A stretch of 9,784 nt of DNA from Methanolinea sp. UBA473 (GCA_002509495.1 DAEV01000102.1:1-9784); one strand, 5' to 3'; numbered from the stretch's first letter, positions 1 to 7,133 are shown. Notes: generated by a model not told the origin, from the sequence alone. Translations and numbers: made by a program.

Positions 1-676
1 CCGACTCCTTCATGGAGTACGGCGAGCCCATGGCCTTTATCCGTCCGTCGGAGATGATGGCCAGGCGGTCGCACAGCTCGTCCGCCTCGAACATGTAGTG
101 AGTGGTGAGCAAGATGGTCATGCCTTTCTCCGAGAGACGCCTGATCAGCGCCCGGGTCTCCCGGGATATCTCCGGATCAAGTCCCAGCGTCGGCTCGTCC
201 AGGAACAGGACCTCCGGATCGTTGACCAGTCCCCGAGCCAAATGCAGACGCTGCTTCATTCCCCGGGAGTATTCCTCCACCCGGATGTCGGCCGCTTCCG
301 TCAGACCGACCAGCTCCAGCAGGTCCTCGATCTTTTTCTTCTTGACCTCCCTCGGAACTCGGTACATGTCCGAGAAGAATTCAAGGTTCTGCCTTCCGGT
401 GAGCCGGAAGTAAAGCCCGCGCTCCCCGCCGGATACCAGATTGATGCGCGGCCTGAGCTTGACGGAATCCTTCACGGCGTCCAGGCCGAGGACGGAGACG
501 CTCCCGGACGTAGGGATCAGAAGCGTGGTAAGCATCTTGATGGTGGTGGTCTTTCCGGCGCCGTTCGGGCCGAGGAACCCGAAGATGCCGCCCTCCGGGA
601 TGGCGATGCTGACACCATCCACCGCCGTAACCGGGCCAAAGGACTTCCGAAGCGACCCAGCCTCAATTGCATTCAT
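1..676 (-). CDS. ABC-2 type exporter ATP-binding protein (3' end cut by window edge)
   Basis: This is the nucleotide-binding subunit of an ABC exporter of the DrrA/CcmA/NodI type. Such subunits hydrolyse ATP on the cytoplasmic face and drive a separate ABC-2 permease, which is expected just beyond the window start. I read 225 residues from the ATG at 676. They show Walker A GPNGAGKTT at 36-44, Q-loop region near 96, signature EYSRGMKQR at 135-143 in place of LSGGQ, Walker B VLFLDEP at 156-162, D-loop GLDP at 165-168, and the H-loop histidine at 193 (TTHYM). The family usually has 230-330 residues, so the C-terminal tail is missing. Start choice is uncertain. A GGGAG lies 15 bases before the ATG, but only 6 bases before an in-frame TTG at 685, which would add MSG. 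The stop upstream is at 725-727. Substrate cannot be told from the ATPase alone. Confidence 0.95.
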   Translation of the reverse strand, partial: MNAIEAGSLRKSFGPVTAVDGVSIAIPEGGIFGFLGPNGAGKTTTIKMLTTLLIPTSGSVSVLGLDAVKDSVKLRPRINLVSGGERGLYFRLTGRQNLEFFSDMYRVPREVKKKKIEDLLELVGLTEAADIRVEEYSRGMKQRLHLARGLVNDPEVLFLDEPTLGLDPEISRETRALIRRLSEKGMTILLTTHYMFEADELCDRLAIISDGRIKAMGSPYSMKES

Positions 677-757
677 GCCGGACAAAGGATTCTCCCGAAT
701 ACCTGATGAGGGTATCCGTCCGGATCATTTCACCGGCGTTCGTATCCCTGTCATGGC

Positions 758-771
758 GCTTTTTAAATCCA
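758..771 (-). promoter_or_regulatory. TATA-like element before the ABC ATPase gene
   Basis: On the minus strand this reads ATTTAAAAAGCGCC, an archaeal TATA-box-like stretch in GC-rich surroundings. A transcript would start about 25 bases downstream, near 735-740, leaving a leader of about 60 bases before the ATG at 676. It lies just downstream of the kinase stop codon at 786, so the ATPase may be expressed independently of the kinase. Inferred from composition and spacing only. Confidence 0.4.
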
Positions 772-785
772 GGGTGGATCCCGGG

Positions 786-3326
786 TTACCTGCCACGTTT
801 CCTGTACATTCCCCTGGGCACCCTGATTTCGAACCGAGCTCCCCTGCCCGGATCGCCCGCCTCGGTGATCGTGATCCCGGTGATCCCGAGGATCTCGCGG
901 GAGAGGGCCAGACCGAGACCCGTATTCTCCCCGAACCCGGGTTCGAAGATCTTCTCTTTCTTTTCGGCCGGGATACCCGCTCCATCGTCTTCGCATGCGA
1001 CGATCCCCTCGCCGTTCCGGGTCTCGAATGAGAACCGGACCCTCGTAATCGTTCCTCCTCCATGCCGCACCGCATTCTCTATCAGGTTGAAAAAAACCTT
1101 CTGGATCAGCGGATCGGCGAGTATCTCGGTGTTCGCGGGCAGATCATTTGTGAGCGTGACATGCCCGAGCGGAGCACATTTTCCTGCTTCCTCCACGAGG
1201 GTATGAAGATGCTGCCAGGCCGGAGCACGGATTCCGATCTTTTCGTACTCCTGGGTGAACCGAATCATACTCTCGATCTGGCCGGTGGCAGCCTTAATCC
1301 GGGAGAAATAGGTATCAAACGCCGGGTCCGGCACTTCGATGTTCAACAACTCGACAAACCCGTTCAGCACGAGAAGCTGGTTCCTGATGTCATGGCGGGT
1401 GATGCCGGACAGGAGATTCAGCTTCTTGCCGGCCTGCCGTAACGCAACTTCCGCTCTCTTCCGTTCCGTGATATCCCGGCCGGTCGAGATCACGGCGGGC
1501 TTCCCCTTGTAGGTAATCAGGCGGCTGCTGACTTCTGTCGGGATACAGGTCCCATCCTTCGCGCAATGCTCGGTCTCGAACACGATATGCCCGGTCTCCT
1601 GGAGTTCCCGGATGCGGGCAGGGACCCGTTTGCCGTAGTCGGGATGATCCACACTACCAGCACTCATTCCCAGCAATTCTTCCCTTGAATATCCAAGCCT
1701 CCTGCAGATTACTTCATTGACTTCCAGGAAATTGCCCTCCATGTCATGGATCACCATCGCATCGCCGGCGTTGTGGAAGAAGTCCCGGAACTCTGCCTCG
1801 CTCTCCAGGAGCATCTGTTCCGCCTGTTTTCGCTCGGTGATGTTGCGGGCGGTCACCGCCACGCGGATCACGTCTCCCCGGTCGGAAAGGATGGGGTTCA
1901 CGAGGATATCGTACCACCTGTTCTTCCAGTATTCCTCGAACCTGACGACATCTTTTGACCGGATCGCCTGATCGACATAGTTCCTGCGGGAATCTTTCAC
2001 CCCGGGAGGCGTCAGGTCCCAGAGGCATACCCCGAGGAGGTTCCGGGGAGTGTTTCCCAGCACCCCTGCATAGTGATCGTTGATATTCAGAATGATCCCG
2101 TTTACGTCCAGGAGGACTGCCATATCGGCAGGCGAGTTGATCAGGGTCCGTTCCGTCTCCAGCCTGTCCCTGAGAACCTCTTCGATCATTTTGCGGTCGG
2201 AAATATCCAGCAGCGACGCAATACTCTGTGCAGTATCGGGGATCACGTCGATCGTCAGGAAAATATTCCGGATGTCTCCGGACCGGGTCCTGAACCGGAA
2301 TTCATAATGCGTGAGGGCACTCTGCCGGTCCTTTCTTCTCAGATGGTGCTGGTCCAGCATCCGATCGAGATCTTCTTGTACCACGAATTCCGTCCACTTC
2401 TTCCTGTTCTCGATCTCCTCTTTTGCATATCCGCTCAGCCGTTCGAACTCGGAGTTCACAAGACTGATCGTGGCGTCCTCCTCGATGAGGACCATCGCCG
2501 TGCCGGTAGTTTCGAAGACGGTGCGGTACTTCGCCTCGCTATCCCGGAGCGCTTCTTCCGACTGCTTATACTCCGTGATGTCCCTGCCGACGGACTGGTA
2601 CTCCTTCAGGGTGCCATCCTCGTGGAAGATGGCCCGGTCGACCCACCGCTGCCAGCGAATGCTCCCGTCCGGCATGAGGATCCGCTGGTCGATCGTGTCG
2701 AGGGGATGGTCCGGGGTAAGGGAGGCAAGGACCCTCGCAACATCCTTCCGGTCCTCCGGGTGGATCGTCGGGCGGAAGAGAGAGCCAAGGATCTCCTCCC
2801 GGTCCAGCCCGAAATAGCGGCAGTAGGCATCGTTCACGAAGATATGGGTCCCATCCGGGAGAAACCGGCATATGAACTCCGTCTGGTCTTCGACCACATG
2901 CCGGTACCGTTCTTCGCTCTCCCGCAGCCCTTCCTCCGCACGCCTGCGGGTGACGGCGTACCGTATCTTATTCGCGAGTTCCGTGAACTGTGCTCTCGGT
3001 TCGCCGCCCTTCTGGAGATAGAAGTCGGCACCTTCGTTCAGTGCCTCGATGACCACCTCTTCCCGGCCTCTCCCCGTAAAAATGATGAAGGGTGTGGTAT
3101 TCCCCGTTTGTTTCAGTTGCTTGAGGAACATGATGCCGTTCATCTCCGGCATCTGGTAATCGGAGATGATTACGTCATACTGCTCCGTTTTCAAGTGCTC
3201 CAGGGCCTCGCGGGCAGAAGTGAGGGTATCGACGGAAAAGGCATTCCCGCTCTCAAGGAAGATCCTGCCGACATCGAGCATGGCGGGTTCGTCATCTACG
3301 TAGAGAACCCGTAAATTCCTCCCCAT
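786..3326 (-). CDS. receiver-PAS4 hybrid sensor histidine kinase
   Basis: This is a soluble signalling kinase of 846 residues. The order is: an N-terminal response-regulator receiver (about 5-125) with acidic pocket D11/D12, phospho-acceptor D56, T84 and K106; four PAS or PAS/PAC domains (about 138-258, 264-382, 390-500, 508-626), three of them ending in DITE/NITE-type PAC tails; then a dimerisation/H-box helix with H645 in RHDIRNQL; and an HATPase_c domain with N-box residues N747 and N751, G1 box DDGAGIP at 780-786 and G2 box NTGLGLAL at 801-808. No membrane helix or signal peptide is visible, so it should sense cytoplasmic cues; the PAS ligands are unknown. The frame stays open to 3512, but I chose the ATG at 3326. 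The receiver begins directly after it (MGRNLRVLYVDDEP), and GAGGAG sits 4 bases upstream, whereas the extra 62 residues look like no domain. No DNA-binding output domain is present. Confidence 0.95.
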   Translation of the reverse strand: MGRNLRVLYVDDEPAMLDVGRIFLESGNAFSVDTLTSAREALEHLKTEQYDVIISDYQMPEMNGIMFLKQLKQTGNTTPFIIFTGRGREEVVIEALNEGADFYLQKGGEPRAQFTELANKIRYAVTRRRAEEGLRESEERYRHVVEDQTEFICRFLPDGTHIFVNDAYCRYFGLDREEILGSLFRPTIHPEDRKDVARVLASLTPDHPLDTIDQRILMPDGSIRWQRWVDRAIFHEDGTLKEYQSVGRDITEYKQSEEALRDSEAKYRTVFETTGTAMVLIEEDATISLVNSEFERLSGYAKEEIENRKKWTEFVVQEDLDRMLDQHHLRRKDRQSALTHYEFRFRTRSGDIRNIFLTIDVIPDTAQSIASLLDISDRKMIEEVLRDRLETERTLINSPADMAVLLDVNGIILNINDHYAGVLGNTPRNLLGVCLWDLTPPGVKDSRRNYVDQAIRSKDVVRFEEYWKNRWYDILVNPILSDRGDVIRVAVTARNITERKQAEQMLLESEAEFRDFFHNAGDAMVIHDMEGNFLEVNEVICRRLGYSREELLGMSAGSVDHPDYGKRVPARIRELQETGHIVFETEHCAKDGTCIPTEVSSRLITYKGKPAVISTGRDITERKRAEVALRQAGKKLNLLSGITRHDIRNQLLVLNGFVELLNIEVPDPAFDTYFSRIKAATGQIESMIRFTQEYEKIGIRAPAWQHLHTLVEEAGKCAPLGHVTLTNDLPANTEILADPLIQKVFFNLIENAVRHGGGTITRVRFSFETRNGEGIVACEDDGAGIPAEKKEKIFEPGFGENTGLGLALSREILGITGITITEAGDPGRGARFEIRVPRGMYRKRGR

Positions 3327-3353
3327 CGCACTCCTCTTTCGATCGTAAAAGTA

Positions 3354-3367
3354 CATATAACTATATG
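3354..3367 (-). promoter_or_regulatory. kinase promoter, TATA box within an inverted repeat
   Basis: The AT-rich stretch upstream of the kinase contains overlapping TATA-like sequences on the minus strand (TATAGTTATATG). It forms an inverted repeat CATATA-AC-TATATG. A start site 24-27 bases downstream would fall near 3331-3340, giving a very short leader that just holds the GAGGAG ribosome-binding site at 3331-3336. The symmetry could be a regulator-binding site or a consequence of TATA composition. Confidence 0.5.
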
Positions 3368-3589
3368 CGACGGCAGTCGGAGGGAACCCCGCGTGGCTTC
3401 CGGGAGAGATCGCAACCAGGCCCAATTCATTCCGGACAGGAACTGTGGCGGAGGTTTCGAACCTGTTTACCGCCATGGTCCTGCGATGCAATTTCGCATA
3501 CGTGATTGCCACTCCGTGGCTTTATGCACTCCATTCTATCCCGGTGAACCGACGAACGGGCGTGAATCCGGGAAAACACATTTCCGAGC

Positions 3590-3600
3590 GCTTAATAACC
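3590..3600 (+). promoter_or_regulatory. TATA-like element for the 153-residue lipoprotein
   Basis: The sequence GCTTAATAACC is centred about 49 bases before the ATG at 3644. A start about 25 bases downstream, near 3620, would leave a leader of roughly 23 bases that includes a GGAG at 3630-3633, ten bases from the ATG. Inferred from spacing. A second AT-rich candidate, CATATGA near 3612, is less likely because the leader would then lose the GGAG. Confidence 0.4.
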
Positions 3601-3643
3601 GGGACGTCGAGCATATGAGGGAAAAATTCGGAGATTTTCGTTC

Positions 3644-4105
3644 ATGAAACACAGTACAGTCTTACTTCTTGCAGGCCTCGCCTGCATCCTATTGCTCGTT
3701 GCCGGCTGCACGACCACCCCCACTACCCCCCCGGCAGCAACACCCACCCCCACGGCGACGGCCACCGTAACGGCAGCCCCCACCACCGGCCCGCACCCGG
3801 CCTGGTCCGGGAACTGGAACACCACCTGGTCCGAAGAGAACGAGACGTTTGCCGATCCTCTCACGCTCGTCCAGAACGGTACATCCGTGACGGGTTTCTA
3901 TGTGGACAGCACCGATACGATCAAGGGTACTGTTAAAGGGACCAGGCTTACCGGGACCTGGACGGAGACCGTCGGGAACGAAACCGTGTCCGGAGCGTTC
4001 GAGTTCGTGCTGTCCGCGGACTTGAACTCGTTCTCCGGCAAGTGGGCCGACACCGCTGCAGGTCTTGCGAACTCTACGGAGTTCTGGAACGGCGTCCGGG
4101 TATAA
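3644..4105 (+). CDS. small secreted lipoprotein with Thr/Pro linker and beta-rich domain
   Basis: The product has 153 residues. It starts with a short basic end, a hydrophobic run at 5-20 and a lipobox VAGC, so C22 should become the lipid-modified N-terminus, tethering the protein to the outer face of the membrane. Residues 23-50 are a low-complexity Thr/Pro/Ala linker typical of archaeal surface proteins. Residues 54-153 form a compact domain with repeated Trp/Gly positions: WSGNWNTTW, LTLVQNGTSVTGFY, IKGTVKGTRLTGTW, and SADLNSFSGKW. This alternating pattern suggests an antiparallel beta sheet or small barrel, possibly calycin-like; I cannot assign a family or ligand. Several NxT/S sequons could be glycosylated. 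It is transcribed alone, divergent from the kinase, and followed by an oligo-T stretch. The final 13 codons have a near-copy at 7817-7855. Confidence 0.85.
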   Translation: MKHSTVLLLAGLACILLLVAGCTTTPTTPPAATPTPTATATVTAAPTTGPHPAWSGNWNTTWSEENETFADPLTLVQNGTSVTGFYVDSTDTIKGTVKGTRLTGTWTETVGNETVSGAFEFVLSADLNSFSGKWADTAAGLANSTEFWNGVRV

Positions 4106-4111
4106 TTCCGG

Positions 4112-4126
4112 ATCCCTTTTTTGTTT
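4112..4126 (+). terminator. oligo-T terminator after the lipoprotein gene
   Basis: Seven bases past the stop codon the plus strand has six T residues (4117-4122), then G and three more T. Archaeal RNA polymerase commonly terminates at such U-rich tracts without a stem, so this is a likely 3' end for the lipoprotein mRNA. Confidence 0.55.
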
Positions 4127-4156
4127 GAGGATGCTTCCGGAGTGAATGCCGGCAGG

Positions 4157-4246
4157 ACCGTTGATCGATCATCCTCATGAGGAAGACTTCTACCCTGACC
4201 TGATTTGGTCACTGATATGCAGTACCGTCCGATCGATCTTCCTCTT
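4157..4246. repeat. imperfect direct repeat with adjacent small palindromes
   Basis: Two similar stretches lie 67 bases apart, 4157-4178 and 4224-4246. Both contain ACCGT, then GATCGATC, then TCCTC after one variable base; the second has one extra base. The first copy is also palindromic twice over: TGATCGATCA at 4162-4171 runs into TCCTCATGAGGA at 4172-4183. The spacing and symmetry resemble paired regulator sites, but no regulator gene adjoins. Seen directly; function unknown. Confidence 0.4.
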
Positions 4247-4566
4247 CGCAACAACTATGAAATTCCCGCAGGATTTGTCATAAGGGACCAAACCGTGGGG
4301 ATCCTTAATGACGGAAACCTGTTGTTCCGGGGAACGACCACCAATATGCGAAAGGAAGCGATCCCGGGCTGCACAATCGCGTAGATCGAGGTGACGGGGA
4401 ACGATTCCGCCCCTGGTTCGACGAGCACGCCCGAGGGTATCCCCGCGAAACCTTCCGGGCCGGAGGCCCCTTCCCGTAGTTCTATTTCAACCTTGAACCG
4501 GTGGATGAGAATCTCACTGCCTGCCGGATGCTCGTGCAGATCTCCGATCGCTATCCCGGGGTTTAA
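4217..4566 (+). pseudogene. possible decayed gene (frameshifted, nonsense-interrupted)
   Basis: The plus strand reads as protein-like in two successive frames. From an ATG at 4217, a 55-codon frame includes EIPAGFVIRDQTVGILNDG and ends at TAG 4382. The next frame then gives RFRPWFDEHARGYPRETFRA, a TAG at 4477, and FYFNLEPVDENLTACRMLVQ before TAA at 4564. The second-frame part has mostly C or G in third positions, as do real genes nearby. Together this resembles a gene broken by one frameshift and one or two stops. The competing explanation is the uninterrupted minus-strand frame at 4255-4623, whose codons register exactly with the second plus frame, so one of the two is a shadow. I do not recognise a family for either. 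Confidence 0.25.
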
Positions 4567-4623
4567 GAGGGTGTGCGATTCCCAAGGCTCATCTCCCCCG
4601 GTTGAGACAAGAATAATCAGCAT
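4255..4623 (-). CDS. uncertain hypothetical protein, 122 residues
   Basis: An uninterrupted frame from ATG 4623 to TAG 4255 fills most of the gap between the lipoprotein and the next plus-strand gene. The product has a plausible mix of residues, including HEHPAGSEILIHRFKVEIEL and a hydrophobic, basic C-terminal part, but no domain that I recognise. Against it: no Shine-Dalgarno sequence precedes the ATG, it would run against both neighbours, and its promoter would lie inside or next to the 4645 gene. It competes with the broken plus-strand frames of the same interval. Retained only because this gap of about 540 bases otherwise has no gene. Confidence 0.2.
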   Translation of the reverse strand: MLIILVSTGGDEPWESHTLLNPGIAIGDLHEHPAGSEILIHRFKVEIELREGASGPEGFAGIPSGVLVEPGAESFPVTSIYAIVQPGIASFRILVVVPRNNRFPSLRIPTVWSLMTNPAGIS

Positions 4624-4644
4624 TGAAGGGGATCAGGTGTATCA

Positions 4645-5256
4645 ATGAATTCCAGGTGTTGCAGTTCGCCATTGTGCAATCATGAACGGGTCGTTGCTCC
4701 ACGATCTGGTGGGAGGAGGGCACTCTCCGCAAACCCTCTTTTTCTCGCGGTCCTTGTCCTGGTTCTCGTCCTGTTGTGGACTTCGCCCGTATCGGCAGTG
4801 GTCCTGGAAGGACATGTCCTGGGGCGTGCCGGTGGGACCGATTTCAGGATAGAGCCGACCCTTGAATTCACCAGGGACGATAGGGTGATCTCAGAGGTCT
4901 CTCTCGCGGCCGCAGAAGAGGGCGATCTTCTCCGATGGGAGTTTACCGGGCCGCATGGGACGAACTATCAAGAGAACCGGACCCTTGCATCCGGCCAGAG
5001 TATGGCCCGGGCAACGCTCGATCTCAGCCTGTTCTCATCGGAAGAGGCAGTAGGCTCCTGGACGCTGGACCTATTCCTGAATGAAGAGCCGGCAGACCGG
5101 CAGGACTTTTCCGTCGAGCCCCTTACCGGGCTTGTCTGGTGGGGGCCTTTCGTCGGACTGGGACTGCTCCTTGTAGCCGTGGTGATCGTGGGAGTTCTAG
5201 TGTTCGCAGGAATTGTAGTTCTAAAACGGGTTTTCCGGAAAAAAGATAAGATTTAA
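4645..5256 (+). CDS. exported single-pass membrane protein of unknown function
   Basis: The product has 203 residues with type I topology. A basic N-region (1-29) leads into a hydrophobic signal stretch (31-49) with likely cleavage after VSA near 51. Residues 52-160 are an extracellular domain rich in alternating hydrophobic residues, with RWEFTGPHGTNYQENRTL at 97-114 and GSWTLDLFLNEEPADRQDF at 137-155; this pattern suggests an immunoglobulin-like beta sandwich. A long hydrophobic helix (163-193) follows, ending in a basic stop-transfer tail KRVFRKKDK. The domain appears to be anchored facing outward, perhaps to bind or present another surface molecule; no catalytic motif is visible. The ATG at 4645 is preceded at five bases by AGGTG, a good archaeal ribosome-binding site. 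An extra cysteine-rich N-region (C5, C6, C11) before the signal is unusual, so a later start cannot be excluded, although no other in-frame ATG is near. Confidence 0.8.
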   Translation: MNSRCCSSPLCNHERVVAPRSGGRRALSANPLFLAVLVLVLVLLWTSPVSAVVLEGHVLGRAGGTDFRIEPTLEFTRDDRVISEVSLAAAEEGDLLRWEFTGPHGTNYQENRTLASGQSMARATLDLSLFSSEEAVGSWTLDLFLNEEPADRQDFSVEPLTGLVWWGPFVGLGLLLVAVVIVGVLVFAGIVVLKRVFRKKDKI

Positions 5257-5337
5257 CTGGGAAATGACAATGCTCCGGTGCCGGACCGATCCAGGAGGGG
5301 AGCTCGGCAGCAAAACCGGGAAGGGATGCGGTGGTTG

Positions 5338-5390
5338 TAAAAAACCGGTTGCCTCCCTCATGGTCATTACCCTGGTAATGAAGACCAGGG
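5338..5390 (-). terminator. hairpins plus oligo-T at the end of the hydrolase gene
   Basis: The hydrolase stop codon (5367-5369) lies inside an inverted repeat, TCATTACC-CT-GGTAATGA (5364-5381). An overlapping alternative pairs CCCTGGT (5370-5376) with ACCAGGG (5384-5390). The minus strand then has six T residues at 5339-5344, about 20 bases past the structures. The oligo-T tract is the likely termination site; the hairpins may protect the mRNA end. Confidence 0.5.
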
Positions 5391-7133
5391 ATTTGTATCG
5401 ATAGAGCGGTAATCAACAGTCTCTCCTGTTCCGCATGCGCAGTTTGCACGGATTGCGTAGTACCCGAGTTGCCCGGTTTGGGGGTGTGTGGCGTTCACCC
5501 ATACACAGCATAACTCGCACCCTGCACAGGGACTATGATCGAACGTCGTCCCGGGACAGCACAATTCAGGATGAGCCGGCGTGCAGGCAGCCGTATTCGC
5601 GCATCCCCAGCTCGCCCTGGCAACCGGTGATGAGGTGGGGGGAACCGTCCAGGTCTCCGTGGATGTCTTTGTGGTCGGGGTGGTTGTGGGGAGTTCTGGA
5701 ATCACCACTTCGTTCGACTTGATCACATACCCACCAAGATCGTATTTCATCTGGACCTTCGTCCCGGGTTTGAATTTATAGAGGTCGGCCCAGTTGTTGA
5801 AATTCGGATCCGCTGGCGGGGTCGCCCATACCGGGGTCAGTGAAAGCGGCTTTTCAGTCGGAGTGCCGCCGGGAGGCGTCTCCACCATGTACGCCCCGTT
5901 TCGCACGATGAGATCGTACCCGCTCCAGGCATCGGGCTCGGTATGCACCTGCTTCAACGTGGTATACACTTCATATTGATCGTCCTCCGGATCCTCGGGT
6001 AAAAATTTCTTGATCGATAGCTTCGCTTCGAAGCGGGGCAGGAACCGGTCCAGCACCTCCGCACTCGCCCGGATTGCGGTTGGGATCAGCACTCTCCGCT
6101 GGTCGTTGAGTACCTTTTCGTCGAGGCGGTACACACTCGTCAAAACTCCGGAGGTTAGCAATGGCTGAAACAGTGTGCTATCCTCCCGTGCAAGTACTCT
6201 GCCCCCCTCTGAATAGTAATACCCCTTCGCATCGGGAGTGAGCCCATCCAGGGATGGCTGCGGATAGAAATGATAGATGTACTCATCCCCCTTCAACGTC
6301 GTATAGTGGATCGGCGTGGTGTCCGCAGAATAGAAATTCCTGTTCGTAACGGTCGCGATGCGGATCATGAGGTCCCGGAGCGTGCCCTGGTCATAATTGA
6401 GGTTGAGGTACGGGCCGTCCTTGTAGAAGTATACTTCGCGGGATCCTACAGAGTCTTCATAAGGATCGGACCAGGCATGGCCATCGTTTCTTACGTGGGC
6501 CGGAACGGTCATATCCGAGACAAGGTGCATGGTCTCCCCGACTGCCCTCCAGGCCTGTCCATAATTGTAATTGACCCGCGAAGGATACGCGAGTGCATCC
6601 TTATAGTAGCGAAGGGCATCGTTCCACGAATAATCCTGGATAAAGTACCCGTACCCGAGATCGCGATCAAACGCCCAGTCCACGGCGGAACGTTGAGGAT
6701 TCGCGAAGTCGGCGTCCAGAAATTCACCGAACTCCTGCAGGAACCGGGAATCCGAAAGGTAGGGCTTCGAAGGATTCACCGGGTCATAGAAGTGGACGAG
6801 CGCCATCGTATATTCAGGTTCGTCCGCGGAATATCCACCATCTTCGATCCAATGATGAACCAGTTTGTTGCGATTCATGCTAACCGTATTCCGGGGACCG
6901 ATATCTTCGCTGCCATCGATTTCATCCCACGTATATCCCGATGTCGGCTCCCCTCGTATCGAAGTGCCCGCGAGCAGCGGATCATTGGGGAGAATTTTAT
7001 CCTCAAAATATAGAACCGCAAACTTGTTGATCAGGGGATGGCCACCAACATTGGAATTCGAATAGGCCGTTCCCTGGAAAGGGATACAAACCAGCACGAT
7101 GATGACTGCAATTAGAATCCGACGATTTTCCAT
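5367..7133 (-). CDS. secreted zinc phospholipase C / P1-nuclease-like hydrolase with Cys-rich C-terminus
   Basis: From ATG 7133 the product has 588 residues. Residues 1-23 are a signal peptide. The next 400 or so residues carry a histidine/aspartate pattern recalling the zinc-dependent phospholipase C/S1-P1 nuclease fold: GGH at 30-32, LVHHWIEDGG at 91-100, ALVHFYDP at 111-118, and AWRAVGETMHLVSDM with PAHVRNDGH at 194-219, in which H203, D207, H213 and H219 are probable metal ligands (HxxxD followed by H six residues later). Enzymes of this fold cleave phosphodiester bonds in lipids or nucleic acids; the substrate here is unknown. Residues about 482-505 are a Thr/Pro linker, and 511-567 form a module with ten cysteines, including two CC pairs, probably disulphide-bonded. 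A GTG at 7142 is an alternative start, but GGGAG lies eight bases before ATG 7133. The gene overlaps the upstream lipoprotein gene by 22 bases, implying translational coupling. Confidence 0.8.
   Translation of the reverse strand: MENRRILIAVIIVLVCIPFQGTAYSNSNVGGHPLINKFAVLYFEDKILPNDPLLAGTSIRGEPTSGYTWDEIDGSEDIGPRNTVSMNRNKLVHHWIEDGGYSADEPEYTMALVHFYDPVNPSKPYLSDSRFLQEFGEFLDADFANPQRSAVDWAFDRDLGYGYFIQDYSWNDALRYYKDALAYPSRVNYNYGQAWRAVGETMHLVSDMTVPAHVRNDGHAWSDPYEDSVGSREVYFYKDGPYLNLNYDQGTLRDLMIRIATVTNRNFYSADTTPIHYTTLKGDEYIYHFYPQPSLDGLTPDAKGYYYSEGGRVLAREDSTLFQPLLTSGVLTSVYRLDEKVLNDQRRVLIPTAIRASAEVLDRFLPRFEAKLSIKKFLPEDPEDDQYEVYTTLKQVHTEPDAWSGYDLIVRNGAYMVETPPGGTPTEKPLSLTPVWATPPADPNFNNWADLYKFKPGTKVQMKYDLGGYVIKSNEVVIPELPTTTPTTKTSTETWTVPPTSSPVARASWGCANTAACTPAHPELCCPGTTFDHSPCAGCELCCVWVNATHPQTGQLGYYAIRANCACGTGETVDYRSIDTNPWSSLPG

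Larger units (their letters stand above)
3327..3643. other. divergent intergenic region, 317 bases
   Basis: This gap separates the kinase (leftward) from the lipoprotein gene (rightward). It holds one TATA-like element for each gene. Around 3482-3499 there is also a weak inverted repeat, TGCGA/TCGCA separated by seven bases. Open frames cross the gap on both strands, but none shows a recognisable domain or a good ribosome-binding site, so I call no gene here. Confidence 0.6.

Noticed and set aside
951..960. GGTTCGA-type string suggesting a tRNA T-arm
   Set aside because: It lies within the kinase HATPase coding region and no cloverleaf stems surround it.
98..1031. Plus-strand open frames opposite the ABC ATPase and kinase C-terminus
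   Set aside because: The minus strand encodes Walker A, signature, Walker B and the HATPase boxes there, so these frames are shadows.
2073..3314. Plus-strand open frame of 413 codons opposite the kinase
   Set aside because: It is antisense to strongly recognisable receiver and PAS domains; its length reflects GC-rich codon composition of the kinase gene.
3327..3512. N-terminal extension of the histidine kinase to an upstream start at 3512
   Set aside because: The added 62 residues resemble no domain, run through the TATA-rich promoter, and the ATG at 3326 has a good ribosome-binding site directly before the receiver domain.
4382..4479. TAG codons read through as pyrrolysine
   Set aside because: Two TAGs fall in different frames and no Pyl-specific gene is in view; the orders suggested by this window are not known for pyrrolysine use. 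Decay or a shadow frame explains them more simply.
6270..7013. Plus-strand open frame of 247 codons opposite the hydrolase
   Set aside because: It is antisense to the conserved histidine/aspartate core of the hydrolase and has no recognisable domain or start signal.
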